A stretch of DNA of 20,983 nucleotides from Firmicutes bacterium UBA4916. Its GTDB lineage: Bacteria > Bacillota > Clostridia > Tissierellales > Tepidimicrobiaceae. Shown here piece after piece: positions 7,202-15,541 of this stretch. The notes below the pieces were generated by a model. The model made no database searches. It worked only from the letters and a program-made list of their open reading frames with translations, and was not told the origin of the DNA. The stretch's first letter is position 1; every line of letters starts with the position of its first letter. The stretch lies in the NCBI GenBank assembly GCA_002398845.1, contig DHBY01000031.1, forward strand, positions 1 to 20,983, in the 5' to 3' direction. The position numbers and the translations under genes are program-made.

Positions 7202-7471
7202 TTAGTCTTTAATATATTTGTTAATTATTGCTGCACCTTCTTCATGTGCATGGTAGTAAATCTTTAAATTATTGGATTTATCCATTTCAAATCTAGTTTC
7301 TTCTAAAAGCCCATTGGCTTCAGCTGTCATTAAAGCTGAAACTACGTCTTTTCTATTAAGAGCCTTATAATTTCCATACTTACCTTTTAATGCCTTTATA
7401 ACATCTTCTGCACAAGCTTCATCGACTTTTGTAAAATATTTTAAAATAGCATAGTTAAGTGGCTTTTTCAT
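7202..7471 (-). CDS. Small winged-helix-like protein, unknown function
   Basis: I do not recognise this 89-residue protein as a named family. Its layout suggests a winged helix: helix 1 around residues 4-14 (PLNYAILKYFT), helix 2 around 19-30, a recognition-type helix around 40-55 (RKDVVSALMTAEANGLL), then a two-strand wing (EETRFEMDKSNNLKIYYHA) and a final helix (AAIINKYIKD). This resembles short MarR/PadR-like domains. The ATG lies one base after the stop of the transporter, and GGAGG overlaps the end of that gene, so the two are tightly coupled. It may be an autoregulator of the cut operon that binds the palindromes at 8596-8640, or it may have a compartment role. It contains one cysteine (Cys20) and no obvious metal site. 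Confidence 0.75.
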   Translation of the reverse strand: MKKPLNYAILKYFTKVDEACAEDVIKALKGKYGNYKALNRKDVVSALMTAEANGLLEETRFEMDKSNNLKIYYHAHEEGAAIINKYIKD

Positions 7472-7472
7472 A

Positions 7473-8564
7473 CTACTTAACCTCCTTTTTTCTAAATAAA
7501 TCTAATGGGTTCATTGCAATTAGCAAAATACCAAACATCATGAGTATTGCTGCAATCCAACCAATAGGAGGTATTGTCCAACCTTCCATGCCGTTTATTA
7601 CTCCTAGTAATATCCAACAAAAAAATGGTCCCCAGAATGAATAAGTTGCATTACAAGCCATTCCTAGTGCTGTACCGCACATACTATTTCCTTTATACCA
7701 AGTCATAAATGAAACAAATGCACAAAGTCCACTTAATACAAACCAAATCATTGCAGGACCACTTGCAAATGCTTGAACTGCTAAATCAGCTGATAGCTTA
7801 ACGCTTCCAGCCATTGCCCCAAATATAGGTAGTAATATTAATAAATTTGCAAGTCCTGAAGTAGTTTGACGAATTGCAATACCTATTTCTGAATCAATCA
7901 TAGAAGTACCATATCCAGCAACACAGCCTTCAAATCCCCAGCCTAATGCTGCTATAAAAGCTATAGCGATACCTAAGATCATATCCTCTGGTGCATCCTC
8001 GCCAATACTTGTGCTACCTATTAAGAAACTAGCCAATACGCAAATACAAATACCTAAAACCATACGTTTGTCTAATTTTTGCTTAAATAAAATTCTAGCC
8101 AATATAGCACCTATAGCTGGGCAAAGTGCAGTAATTGGAATAACCATTGAGCCAGCCATTTGAATGCCTATAACATAGGCTGTTGTAGCAATAGGTCCTC
8201 CTACGAGAGCTGCTAAAATCATAATACGTCCTGGAGTAGTATTGAGAGTTCTTATAAAATCTCCAAATTTACCATTTTTAGCAGCAAATATCATTGCCCA
8301 TATAGCACTACAAGTATCATTTACTGCTCCACCAAGAGAACCCAATAAATATGTAATTGTAAATGCAGATAAAGCTGCAGTATTAGGACCATACCAGTCA
8401 CTCCAAACACCTTTGGTCATACCTAGTGTTAAAAATGCAGAATAAAGTCCATACGTAAGGCCTGAAAATAGTGCAATAAGAACTCCTTTTTTGAAAAATT
8501 CTTCTGACAGTTTCTTTTTAGTTTGAATTGCTGCCAGGTTAGTTATATCTTTTGATCCTTCCAT
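7473..8564 (-). CDS. Ten-helix DMT-like transporter, first gene of the cut operon
   Basis: The 363-residue integral membrane protein has about ten hydrophobic segments (approximately residues 27-49, 60-79, 82-95, 112-134, 137-160, 167-185, 193-214, 228-252, 268-290 and 296-350, the last probably two helices). Its N-terminus is cytoplasmic and charged, and its C-terminus is short and basic. Two similar halves and glycine-rich helices (AALGWGFEGCVAGYG, GMACNATYSFWGPFF) fit the drug/metabolite transporter superfamily (EamA or sugar-porter-like branch). As the first gene of a choline-cleaving operon it probably imports choline, or exports a product such as trimethylamine or ethanol; the substrate is inference. 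It has a good AGGAG site 7 bases before the ATG. Confidence 0.82.
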   Translation of the reverse strand: MEGSKDITNLAAIQTKKKLSEEFFKKGVLIALFSGLTYGLYSAFLTLGMTKGVWSDWYGPNTAALSAFTITYLLGSLGGAVNDTCSAIWAMIFAAKNGKFGDFIRTLNTTPGRIMILAALVGGPIATTAYVIGIQMAGSMVIPITALCPAIGAILARILFKQKLDKRMVLGICICVLASFLIGSTSIGEDAPEDMILGIAIAFIAALGWGFEGCVAGYGTSMIDSEIGIAIRQTTSGLANLLILLPIFGAMAGSVKLSADLAVQAFASGPAMIWFVLSGLCAFVSFMTWYKGNSMCGTALGMACNATYSFWGPFFCWILLGVINGMEGWTIPPIGWIAAILMMFGILLIAMNPLDLFRKKEVK

Positions 8565-8595
8565 AAATAAACTCCTTTCCTTTAAACTTGGCTTA

Positions 8596-8611
8596 TTAAA
8601 AACGTTTTTAA
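8596..8611. promoter_or_regulatory. 16-bp perfect palindrome with central CG upstream of the cut operon
   Basis: TTAAAAACGTTTTTAA is a perfect palindrome about 31 bases upstream of the transporter ATG. The AAACGTTT core with a central CG resembles operators of LacI-family repressors, including the catabolite-responsive element of CcpA. A site between the promoter and the ribosome binding site would fit repression of choline use when better carbon sources are present. It does not match the full cre consensus, so CcpA is only one option. Confidence 0.4.
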
Positions 8612-8619
8612 AATACCAT

Positions 8620-8640
8620 ATACTATTACTTTAATAGTAT
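8620..8640. promoter_or_regulatory. Inverted repeat, probable operator of the cut operon
   Basis: Two perfect 9-base arms, ATACTATTA and TAATAGTAT, flank a 3-base spacer. On the minus strand the left arm contains TACTAT, a plausible -10 element with a weak TTAATT 18 bases upstream. If this is the promoter, a dimeric regulator bound to the repeat would cover it. The site lies about 55 bases upstream of the first gene of the operon and downstream of the glmS terminator, where an operon promoter is expected. Candidate binders are the winged-helix protein at 7202-7471 or a regulator encoded elsewhere. Confidence 0.5.
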
Positions 8641-8762
8641 CTAGTTTAATGATACCTAATTAAGATATTTGTTTCTTGAACAAAATGGGTGTTTAAATTT
8701 CATAAAATCTATTAAGTTTTTATATTTTTTGCATTATAGTTACTTGCTTGTAAAAAAGACAT

Positions 8763-8813
8763 AAAAAAAGTACCAAAACCTTCATATCATAAAATGATAT
8801 TGTAGTTTTGGTA
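8763..8813 (-). terminator. Intrinsic terminator of glmS
   Basis: TACCAAAAC pairs with GTTTTGGTA. Inside, after a small asymmetric-looking internal loop, ATATCAT pairs with ATGATAT around a 3-base loop. On the minus strand the stem is followed by CTTTTTTTA. It lies 70 bases past the glmS stop and insulates glmS from the cut operon. Confidence 0.85.
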
Positions 8814-8882
8814 TTTATAATTGTACTAATTGCGTTATGTCCTATTTGCCTTCTTCTTGCAAAGTCTACGAGTATTTATAAT

Positions 8883-10706
8883 TTATTCTACAGTTACACT
8901 TTTAGCTAAATTTTTTGGCTTATCTATATCACAGTCCCTATTTAATGCTACATAATAAGCCAATAATTGTAGGTAAATTACAGATACAACTGCTGCTAGT
9001 TCATCTATTACTTCTGGTATATATATAACCTTATCTACCGTTTTTTCTATTTTCTTATTGTTTTCCTTAGCTATAGCTATAACATAAGCTCCTCTGGATT
9101 TTACTTCTTTAATATTACTTATCATCTTATCAAATAATTTATCCTGAGTTGCTAAAGCTATAACTGGTGTGCCTTCATCAATTAAAGCTAATGTTCCATG
9201 TTTTAATTCGCCTGCTGCCATAGCCTCTGAATGAGTATAGGATACTTCCTTTAATTTTAAAGAACCCTCCATGGATACATAATAATCTATTCCCCTTCCA
9301 ATGAAGAATACATCTTTTGATTTATATATATGAGCTGCTATGTCTTCAATATCTTCTATATTTTTTAATATTAATTCTACTTGACTTGGCAATTTCTTAA
9401 TTTCTTCTAATATCTTATTAGCTTCAACTTCTTCTATAGTACCTTTCTTAAGTGCCATATCTATGCTTATTAATGCTAAAGAGACTAACTGGGTTGTATA
9501 AGCCTTGGTTGAAGCTACTGCAATCTCTGGCCCTGCCCAAGTATAGAATACATAGTCTGATTCCCTTGATATGGAACTCCCTACAACATTGGTTACCGCT
9601 ATAACTTTGGCTTTCCTTTCTTTACCTAGCCTTAGAGCTGCTAAAGTATCTGCTGTTTCCCCTGATTGGCTGACTACTATCATTAAAGTGTTCTTATCTA
9701 TAAAGGAATTGCCATATCTAAATTCTGAAGCTATATCTACTATTACAGGTACTTGAGCATATTTTTCAATAAATATTTTGCCAAGTAATCCAGCATGATA
9801 GGCTGTACCACAAGCTACTATATAAACTTTATTTACACTATCAATATATTCTTTGCTTAAATCAAATTCCTTAGTATTAATCCTTCCATCCTTAATCCTT
9901 GGAGATATGGTGTCTTTAATTGCTTTAGGCTGTTCGTATATTTCTTTTAACATGAAATGTTCATATCCGCCTTTTTCTGCTGCCTCCAAACTCCAATTTA
10001 CATTATATATTTCCTTTTCTACCGGTGTACCATTTATTTTCATTATATCTATACTATTTCTTTTTATAACTGCTATTTCTCCATCTTCTAGAATATAAAC
10101 TTTCCTAGTGTATTTAAGGATTGCAGGAATATCCGATGCAATGAAATTTTCTCCTTCTCCAATGCCTATTATAAGCGGGCTATCCTTTCTTACCGCAATG
10201 AGCATATCTGGACTATTCTTGTCTATAATCCCTAAAGCATAAGAACCTTGTAGTTTAGATACAACTATCTTTACGGTTTCTACTATATCTCCTGTATAAT
10301 AATAATCTATTAAATGAGGAATAACCTCTGTATCCGTTTCTGATAAAAATTTGTATCCCTTGTTTATAAGTTCTTCTCTTAAACTTAAATAATTTTCAAT
10401 TATACCATTATGGACTACTGCTATGGCATGACCTGAATTCATATGGGGATGAGAATTTACATCAGAAGGTCCTCCGTGGGTCGCCCATCTAGTATGGCCT
10501 ATTCCTAAATTACCTTCGATTCTATCTTTTTCTAAACTTTTTTTAAGGACCGAAAGTCTTCCTTTATATTTTCTAAGTTCAATGTCTTTTCCTTTTAATA
10601 TGGCTACCCCTGCTGAGTCGTAACCTCTATATTCTAGTTTTTCTAATCCTTCAACTAATACATCTTCTGCATCTTTGTTTCCAATATATCCTACTATACC
10701 GCACAT
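8883..10706 (-). CDS. glmS: Glutamine-fructose-6-phosphate aminotransferase (isomerizing)
   Basis: This 607-residue enzyme makes glucosamine-6-phosphate from fructose-6-phosphate and glutamine, the first step toward UDP-N-acetylglucosamine and the cell wall. After Met1, Cys2 is the N-terminal nucleophile of the class II glutaminase domain (MCGIVGYIG, with GHTRWATHG near residue 75 and HNGIIENY near 100). Two SIS sugar-isomerase domains follow; VSQSGETADT and STKAYTTQL lie in the first, and the C-terminus ends PKNLAKSVTVE as is typical. Length is normal. AGGAG stands before the ATG. Expression is probably controlled by the ribozyme in its leader, which closes the feedback loop with glucosamine-6-phosphate. 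Confidence 0.98.
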   Translation of the reverse strand: MCGIVGYIGNKDAEDVLVEGLEKLEYRGYDSAGVAILKGKDIELRKYKGRLSVLKKSLEKDRIEGNLGIGHTRWATHGGPSDVNSHPHMNSGHAIAVVHNGIIENYLSLREELINKGYKFLSETDTEVIPHLIDYYYTGDIVETVKIVVSKLQGSYALGIIDKNSPDMLIAVRKDSPLIIGIGEGENFIASDIPAILKYTRKVYILEDGEIAVIKRNSIDIMKINGTPVEKEIYNVNWSLEAAEKGGYEHFMLKEIYEQPKAIKDTISPRIKDGRINTKEFDLSKEYIDSVNKVYIVACGTAYHAGLLGKIFIEKYAQVPVIVDIASEFRYGNSFIDKNTLMIVVSQSGETADTLAALRLGKERKAKVIAVTNVVGSSISRESDYVFYTWAGPEIAVASTKAYTTQLVSLALISIDMALKKGTIEEVEANKILEEIKKLPSQVELILKNIEDIEDIAAHIYKSKDVFFIGRGIDYYVSMEGSLKLKEVSYTHSEAMAAGELKHGTLALIDEGTPVIALATQDKLFDKMISNIKEVKSRGAYVIAIAKENNKKIEKTVDKVIYIPEVIDELAAVVSVIYLQLLAYYVALNRDCDIDKPKNLAKSVTVE

Positions 10707-10749
10707 TCAAATCACTCCTATCATGGATTCATACTACCTATCTATATTT

Positions 10750-10864
10750 GTCCCTATAATTGCTTACAGGTTTTGTATAGCCTTAAGGATGGTAGTTCAC
10801 CCCATGGCACCCGCCGAAACTTCGATAAACCATGTCCTCGTCAGCTCAAGTGAGCTCTGGCGCT
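10750..10864 (-). ncRNA. glmS self-cleaving ribozyme-riboswitch
   Basis: On the minus strand the leader contains the conserved core of the glmS ribozyme: GCGCCAGA at the 5' end, the P1 hairpin AGCTC/GAGCT, GACGAGGA, TTATCGAA, TTCGGCGGGTGCC, and further downstream CCTGTAAG and GGGAC. These blocks and their order match known glmS ribozymes. CATGG and CCATG form an accessory stem. Cleavage should fall between A at 10864 and G at 10863. With bound glucosamine-6-phosphate as coenzyme, the RNA cuts itself and the exposed 5' end leads to mRNA decay. The 3' boundary is approximate. About 44 bases separate it from the glmS start. Confidence 0.93.
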
Positions 10865-10924
10865 TTATATTATTTTATCCATAAACTAATTTTAATATCA
10901 CCCCCTATTTTAGACAGTAATTAT

Positions 10925-10954
10925 ATTTTACCACTTACAATATTTATTTGTCAT
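10925..10954 (-). promoter_or_regulatory. Candidate glmS promoter
   Basis: ATGACA at 10954-10949 and TAAAAT at 10930-10925, spaced by 18 bases, each match five of six bases of the housekeeping sigma consensus. Transcription would start near 10918, leaving a short 5' stretch before the ribozyme cleavage site, as usual for this riboswitch. It diverges from the promoter at 11008-11036. Confidence 0.5.
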
Positions 10955-11007
10955 TAAGTTTTTTAGGCAAAGAAAAAGGCAGGGGAATTTATATTTTACT
11001 ATTTATC

Positions 11008-11036
11008 TTGAATGTGTGTTCGAAAGATATTATAAT
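11008..11036 (+). promoter_or_regulatory. Promoter of the YdjM-like gene
   Basis: TTGAAT and TATAAT are separated by exactly 17 bases, with the -10 box perfect. The -10 box ends 55 bases before the ATG of the only plus-strand gene. Confidence 0.7.
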
Positions 11037-11091
11037 ATAAAAGTCCCTTAAAATCATAGCTAGTTTTGAAGACATTTAGAAAGGAGCATTT

Positions 11092-11679
11092 ATGACTGGA
11101 AAAACACATGTAGCAATAGGAATCGCAACAGCGCTAACCATATCCATTGGTCAGCCGCCAGAAGAGCAACTAGTTCTAGTATTAACTTCTGTAATAGGCT
11201 CTTTAATTCCTGATTTAGATCATCCTAAGGGGAAATTAAATCAAAAATTATTGTTAATTAATAACAACTTTTATAGAGCATTGTTTTATTCATCTTTAGG
11301 ATTTATATTTATGTACCTATATTTTTTAAAAGGGATAAGGTATTTCTTACTTTTGGGAATAGTATCTTTTCTCATTGGAATATCAAACCATAGGGGATTT
11401 ACCCATAGTATATTAGGATTTCTAGCATCTGCATCTATAGTTGGAGTAGTAACATTAAAACATGATTTGCCTAATGCATATTCTGGTTTTATCATAGGTT
11501 ATGCACTTCATCTAATAGCAGACTTTTTTACTCCAAAGGGCATAAAATTATTTTATCCTTTAAATGTCAACGTTTCCTCTCCTATTACAATTAAGACTGG
11601 TAGTGGAACTGAGAGGATAATATTTATGCTGCTTGGCATATATTCTATTTGTTTATTACTTAGATACTTAGAAATTTAA
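11092..11679 (+). CDS. YdjM/DUF457-family membrane protein (putative metal-dependent hydrolase)
   Basis: The 195-residue protein has the conserved features of the DUF457/YdjM family: His6 in GKTHVAIG, Asp41 and Asp43-His44 in IPDLDHPKG, NHRGFTHS (99-106), and His140 with Asp144 in HLIADFFTPKG. These polar residues lie at the ends of about four hydrophobic helices and may form a metal site near the membrane surface. The family is annotated as inner-membrane metal-dependent hydrolases; no firm reaction is known to me. It has AAAGGAG 6 bases before the ATG, its own promoter and its own terminator, so it is monocistronic. Confidence 0.88.
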   Translation: MTGKTHVAIGIATALTISIGQPPEEQLVLVLTSVIGSLIPDLDHPKGKLNQKLLLINNNFYRALFYSSLGFIFMYLYFLKGIRYFLLLGIVSFLIGISNHRGFTHSILGFLASASIVGVVTLKHDLPNAYSGFIIGYALHLIADFFTPKGIKLFYPLNVNVSSPITIKTGSGTERIIFMLLGIYSICLLLRYLEI

Positions 11680-11733
11680 AAGGCATTGCTAGATAGTTTC
11701 TGTATAGATTTACAAAATGTTTTAGTTGTCCTT

Positions 11734-11775
11734 AAAGTAAAAAACCCTACAATTTTTTGTAGAGTTTTTTACTTT
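11734..11775. terminator. Bidirectional intrinsic terminator between convergent genes
   Basis: AAAGTAAAAAAC pairs with GTTTTTTACTTT. Then, after one C-A mismatch, CTACAA pairs with TTGTAG around a four-T loop. T-runs occur on both strands, so it can end the plus-strand YdjM-like transcript and the minus-strand ABC exporter transcript (stop at 11790). Confidence 0.85.
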
Positions 11776-11789
11776 AGATTAGTTATTAT

Positions 11790-13652
11790 TTAAGCGCTTG
11801 CCTCATCATTATAGTACTTTGCTTGTGAATGCCATAGTTCATAATACTTTCCTTCTTCATTCTTTAATAATTCCTCATGATTTCCCTTCTGAATTATACG
11901 TCCTTCATGGAATACTGCTATTTCATCACAAAATCTACAGGATGAAAGCCTGTGGGAAATATAGAAGGTGGTTTTTGTACCTACTATTTCATTAAATTTA
12001 GAATATATCTCAAACTCTGCTATAGGGTCTAATGCTGCTGTGGGTTCATCCAATATGATAATAGGTGCATCCCGATACAATGCTCTAGCTAAGGCTATCT
12101 TTTGAGCTTCTCCACCTGAAATCTCTACTCCATCTTCATCAAAATCTTTATATAGTGGGGTATATACTCCCTTTGGCATAGTTTTTAGTCTTTCTTTAAA
12201 ACCAACCTTTTCTAAAGCATCTATTATTTCTTCTTCATCATAATCTACTGCTGCCGCTACATTTTGACCTAAGGAGAAGGAAAACAGTTTAAAATCTTGA
12301 AATACTATAGAAAATAGATTCATATATTCCTCATAATCATATTTTTTAATATCTATGCCGTTTAAAAGTATCTCCCCTTCATCTGGATCGTATAGTCTGC
12401 AAAGAAGTTTAATAAAGGTGGTCTTTCCTGAGCCATTCATACCTACTATGGCTAAACGCTCTCCAATATTTAGCTTTATAGAAACATCTTTTAGTACATA
12501 CTCTTCAGTCCCTGGGTATTTGAAGGATACATTTCTAAACTCTATCTCGTATTCATCATCATCTCGTTTTTCTACAGGTAATGTTCCCTTATATTTTTCT
12601 CCTTCTATATTTAAAAAATCTATATATAATTGTAAATATTGATTATTGTTTATAATGCTATTTATAGAGGTTAAAACCTCCGTACTTCCAGATATGAATT
12701 GAGTTATACTTCCTGTGTATTGAACTATACTTCCTATGGATATACTTCCTGTTATGGCTTTTAGTCCAACAAATATATAGATCAATCCACCTATTAATGA
12801 GGATATAAACGCACTTACTCCCCCATATTTAGTACTCATATTTTCAAAACTTCTGAACATTTTATCTGCACCTTGTATAAATGATTCTACTTCTTTATTA
12901 TATATATGCCGTTGATTATATAATCTTATTTCCTTTCCAGCATTATAATCTTCAATTTGTGAAAAATAAAACATGAAAATTCTATTTAAATCCATTACCT
13001 CACTAAAATATCCAAACATTTTCTTATCGGATATAGTATTTAAATATAGATTAAATATAGTTCCTCCTAAAGCTATTGCTAAAAATCCGTAGGAAAATAG
13101 TCTTGTATTGGCGAAGGATAGATACCCATCTGTTGCTATATTTGGTTTAAACAATTCTATAACTAGTATGATGGATGTAATAACTGTAATAAGCCCCCTA
13201 GATAAATCCCCTAAATATCCTAAAAGAGCTATAATACCTCCATCATTCATCATTTCCGATTCATTTATCTTAGTGCGAAGATTGTGTGTCGCTGGGTTTT
13301 CAACATGTTCATAGTCCATATTTATTGTTTTTTCATTCATCTTCATGTCTTGATTTTGTATCATAATACTTCTAAGTATGATTCTCAAATGATCTAATCC
13401 AGTAGATATTAAATGGACTATTAAGTTTAATCCTATAGTTAAGCCGACTAAAAACTTAAGCCTCTCTATATCCTTTGAGCCTAAAAGTTCATCAATAATC
13501 CTTGCTGTCATATATATATTTATGAAGGGAGCTAAGGATTTAAAAAGAGCATCAAATATGGTGATAGGTAATACCCAAGGCTGCAGCTGGTGTATTTCCT
13601 TAAGACCAGTATTTAATGTTTTAATATTCTTTTTAAATTTGTTCTTTTGCAT
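11790..13652 (-). CDS. ABC exporter half-transporter (membrane and ATPase domains fused), second of a pair
   Basis: The 620-residue protein has a six-helix exporter-type membrane domain (about residues 25-330) and a C-terminal ATPase domain. The ATPase has Walker A GMNGSGKTT near 404-412, signature ISGGEAQK near 511, Walker B IIILDEPTAALDP near 531 and H-loop YISHRLSS. The catalytic glutamate after Walker B is present. The signature has Glu where LSGGQ has Gln. Together with the upstream gene it probably forms a heterodimeric exporter for a peptide, lipid or drug; the substrate is unknown. A GTG start at 13664 is possible, but ATG 13652 is preferred because AGGTGG precedes it by 8 bases. It overlaps the previous gene by 20 bases, so the two are co-translated. 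It ends just before a shared terminator. Confidence 0.92.
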   Translation of the reverse strand: MQKNKFKKNIKTLNTGLKEIHQLQPWVLPITIFDALFKSLAPFINIYMTARIIDELLGSKDIERLKFLVGLTIGLNLIVHLISTGLDHLRIILRSIMIQNQDMKMNEKTINMDYEHVENPATHNLRTKINESEMMNDGGIIALLGYLGDLSRGLITVITSIILVIELFKPNIATDGYLSFANTRLFSYGFLAIALGGTIFNLYLNTISDKKMFGYFSEVMDLNRIFMFYFSQIEDYNAGKEIRLYNQRHIYNKEVESFIQGADKMFRSFENMSTKYGGVSAFISSLIGGLIYIFVGLKAITGSISIGSIVQYTGSITQFISGSTEVLTSINSIINNNQYLQLYIDFLNIEGEKYKGTLPVEKRDDDEYEIEFRNVSFKYPGTEEYVLKDVSIKLNIGERLAIVGMNGSGKTTFIKLLCRLYDPDEGEILLNGIDIKKYDYEEYMNLFSIVFQDFKLFSFSLGQNVAAAVDYDEEEIIDALEKVGFKERLKTMPKGVYTPLYKDFDEDGVEISGGEAQKIALARALYRDAPIIILDEPTAALDPIAEFEIYSKFNEIVGTKTTFYISHRLSSCRFCDEIAVFHEGRIIQKGNHEELLKNEEGKYYELWHSQAKYYNDEASA

Positions 13653-15486
13653 ATTCTTCACCACCTATATTATCTTTATAATAATGGGCTTGCATATCAT
13701 ACATCTTTCTATATTTTCCACCATCCTCCATAAGGGTATAATGATCCCCTTCTTCTATTATCTTTCCATCCTCAATAAACACAATCCTATCACAAAACCT
13801 AGTAGAGGATAGTCTATGAGATATGAATATACTAGTATGATTTTTGGTCAATTCATTATATTTCTGATATATTTCATTTTCAGCTATAGGGTCTAAGGCT
13901 GCTGTGGGTTCGTCTAGTATTATAATAGGTGCATCTTTATATAAAGCCCTAGCAAGCATTAGCTTTTGAGTTTCTCCTCCTGATAGTTCTATAGCTTCAT
14001 CATATACGGATTTAACCAATAGGGTATCTCTTCCTTTTGGCAGGGATTTAGTTTTCTCAATAAGTCCTGACATATTAAGAACTCTATCCATCTTTTCATC
14101 ATCAATATCCTCTTCTGACTCCAAGGCAATATTCTTTTCTATAGATACAGGCAATAAATAGGTATCCTGAAACACTATAGAAAACAAGGTATAGTATTCA
14201 TCCCTATTGTAAAGATTAGATTTCTTTCCATTTATATATATTTCACCTTTTGTAGGGGTGTATAGTCCACATATAAGTTTTACCAAGGTGGTTTTCCCTG
14301 CTCCATTAACCCCCACTAATGCCAGTTTTTCTCCCTCTTTAATATGAAGGTTTATGCCTTTGATGGTATAGTCTTCTGCACTGGGATACTTGTAGTAAAG
14401 ATTTTTAAGCTCTATATCGCAAGGTAGTTCGAAGGGTTTTGGTAAAACTACTCCAGCTCCCCTATTCATCCTATCTTCCATCTCTAATGCTGTTCTCAAG
14501 TCATTGGTTTCAAGGCTAATGGAGTTTAACTCATTTAGATTCTTTACAATTCCCGTTAGCCATGCTGAAAAGCCTGCAACTACTCCGAAGTATAGTACAA
14601 AATCCCCTATAGGCATATTTTTATATAAAACTGAATAGATAAGAAATCCATAGGTTATACCATCCCTTATGAGAAGTAATATTCCATCAATAATATTAGC
14701 AAAATATCTACGATTTACATTTTTCTTTTGAAAATATATTCTTTTCTTTAAAAGTTTATGGTACATCCCTTGAAACCAAGGGGACATATTATAAAGCCTC
14801 ATGTCTTTTGCTGATTTAAAATCACCTGTTTTAAATCTTATATATCTAAGTTTCTTTTCTATTGGGGCTAGATTGCCTTTATTCTTATGTTCATAATTAT
14901 TTACGTATTTTCCTACAAAATAATTTATAGCTGCGGATAAGATAAGAAATATAAGTATAAAAGGATGAATAGTAGATATTATTCCTGCATATAATACAAA
15001 TCCTAAGATATTAGAAAAAAATTCTATGCTTAACTTTATTATTGCCTCAGTAGCAGAACTATTGGCTGATGAGGACATATTTGCTTTGGTAAACCTTTGC
15101 TGTGCTTCTGGCCCATCTATATTTTCAAAATCTGTATCCAGTTGCTTATCAACTAATAGTTTTACATATTTCATTCTGTGAGAAATTTTTTTACCTATTG
15201 TTCCATTTAGTATTACTTTAGATATGGTCTTTAAAATAATTATTCCTAAAATAGGTATACCAATATTTATCATCAGTTGATTAGCCGATACGCCTTCCGT
15301 TACAGAATCAATCAATGCCTTAGGCATGTATATTCCCAATAAAGGTATGATTACCGTAATAGGAATTTGTATTAGGGATAATGAAAACAATAACTTATCC
15401 CACTTCCAAAGATTTTTTAATAGATAAATTGTATTTTCCCAAGTGGAATATTTAGGTTTTTCTTTCTTTATATTTGTATCCACCAT
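13633..15486 (-). CDS. ABC exporter half-transporter (membrane and ATPase domains fused), first of a pair
   Basis: This 617-residue paralogue of the next gene has a membrane domain (about residues 30-315) and an ATPase domain with Walker A GVNGAGKTT (392-400), signature LSGGETQK (501-508), Walker B IIILDEPTAALDP from 521 and H-loop FISHRLSS. Both partners share the stretch DEPTAALDPIAE and a C-terminus ending near a YY pair, pointing to an old tandem duplication. Both sites keep the catalytic glutamate, so by this criterion neither is degenerate, unlike some heterodimeric exporters. GAGGTG precedes the ATG. It follows the sensor kinase gene, and the 87-base gap contains direct repeats that may control it. 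Confidence 0.92.
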   Translation of the reverse strand: MVDTNIKKEKPKYSTWENTIYLLKNLWKWDKLLFSLSLIQIPITVIIPLLGIYMPKALIDSVTEGVSANQLMINIGIPILGIIILKTISKVILNGTIGKKISHRMKYVKLLVDKQLDTDFENIDGPEAQQRFTKANMSSSANSSATEAIIKLSIEFFSNILGFVLYAGIISTIHPFILIFLILSAAINYFVGKYVNNYEHKNKGNLAPIEKKLRYIRFKTGDFKSAKDMRLYNMSPWFQGMYHKLLKKRIYFQKKNVNRRYFANIIDGILLLIRDGITYGFLIYSVLYKNMPIGDFVLYFGVVAGFSAWLTGIVKNLNELNSISLETNDLRTALEMEDRMNRGAGVVLPKPFELPCDIELKNLYYKYPSAEDYTIKGINLHIKEGEKLALVGVNGAGKTTLVKLICGLYTPTKGEIYINGKKSNLYNRDEYYTLFSIVFQDTYLLPVSIEKNIALESEEDIDDEKMDRVLNMSGLIEKTKSLPKGRDTLLVKSVYDEAIELSGGETQKLMLARALYKDAPIIILDEPTAALDPIAENEIYQKYNELTKNHTSIFISHRLSSTRFCDRIVFIEDGKIIEEGDHYTLMEDGGKYRKMYDMQAHYYKDNIGGEEYAKEQI

Positions 15487-15520
15487 TTATATCACCTCAA
15501 TTATATAATAGCAACAAATA

Positions 15521-15541
15521 CTATTTTTTATATAAAAATAG
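15521..15541. repeat. AT-rich inverted repeat between kinase and exporter genes
   Basis: CTATTTTT and AAAAATAG form an 8-bp stem around a 5-base loop. It lies between the direct repeats at 15542-15572 and the exporter ATG. It could be a weak terminator of the kinase transcript or part of the exporter promoter, where TTGGTG (15547-15542) and TAGTAT 18 bases further downstream would be the -35 and -10 boxes. AT-rich palindromes arise easily by chance in such DNA. Confidence 0.35.

Noticed and set aside
10675..10884. A 69-codon plus-strand frame over the glmS leader.
   Set aside because: It lies antisense to the ribozyme, whose conserved bases explain the sequence.
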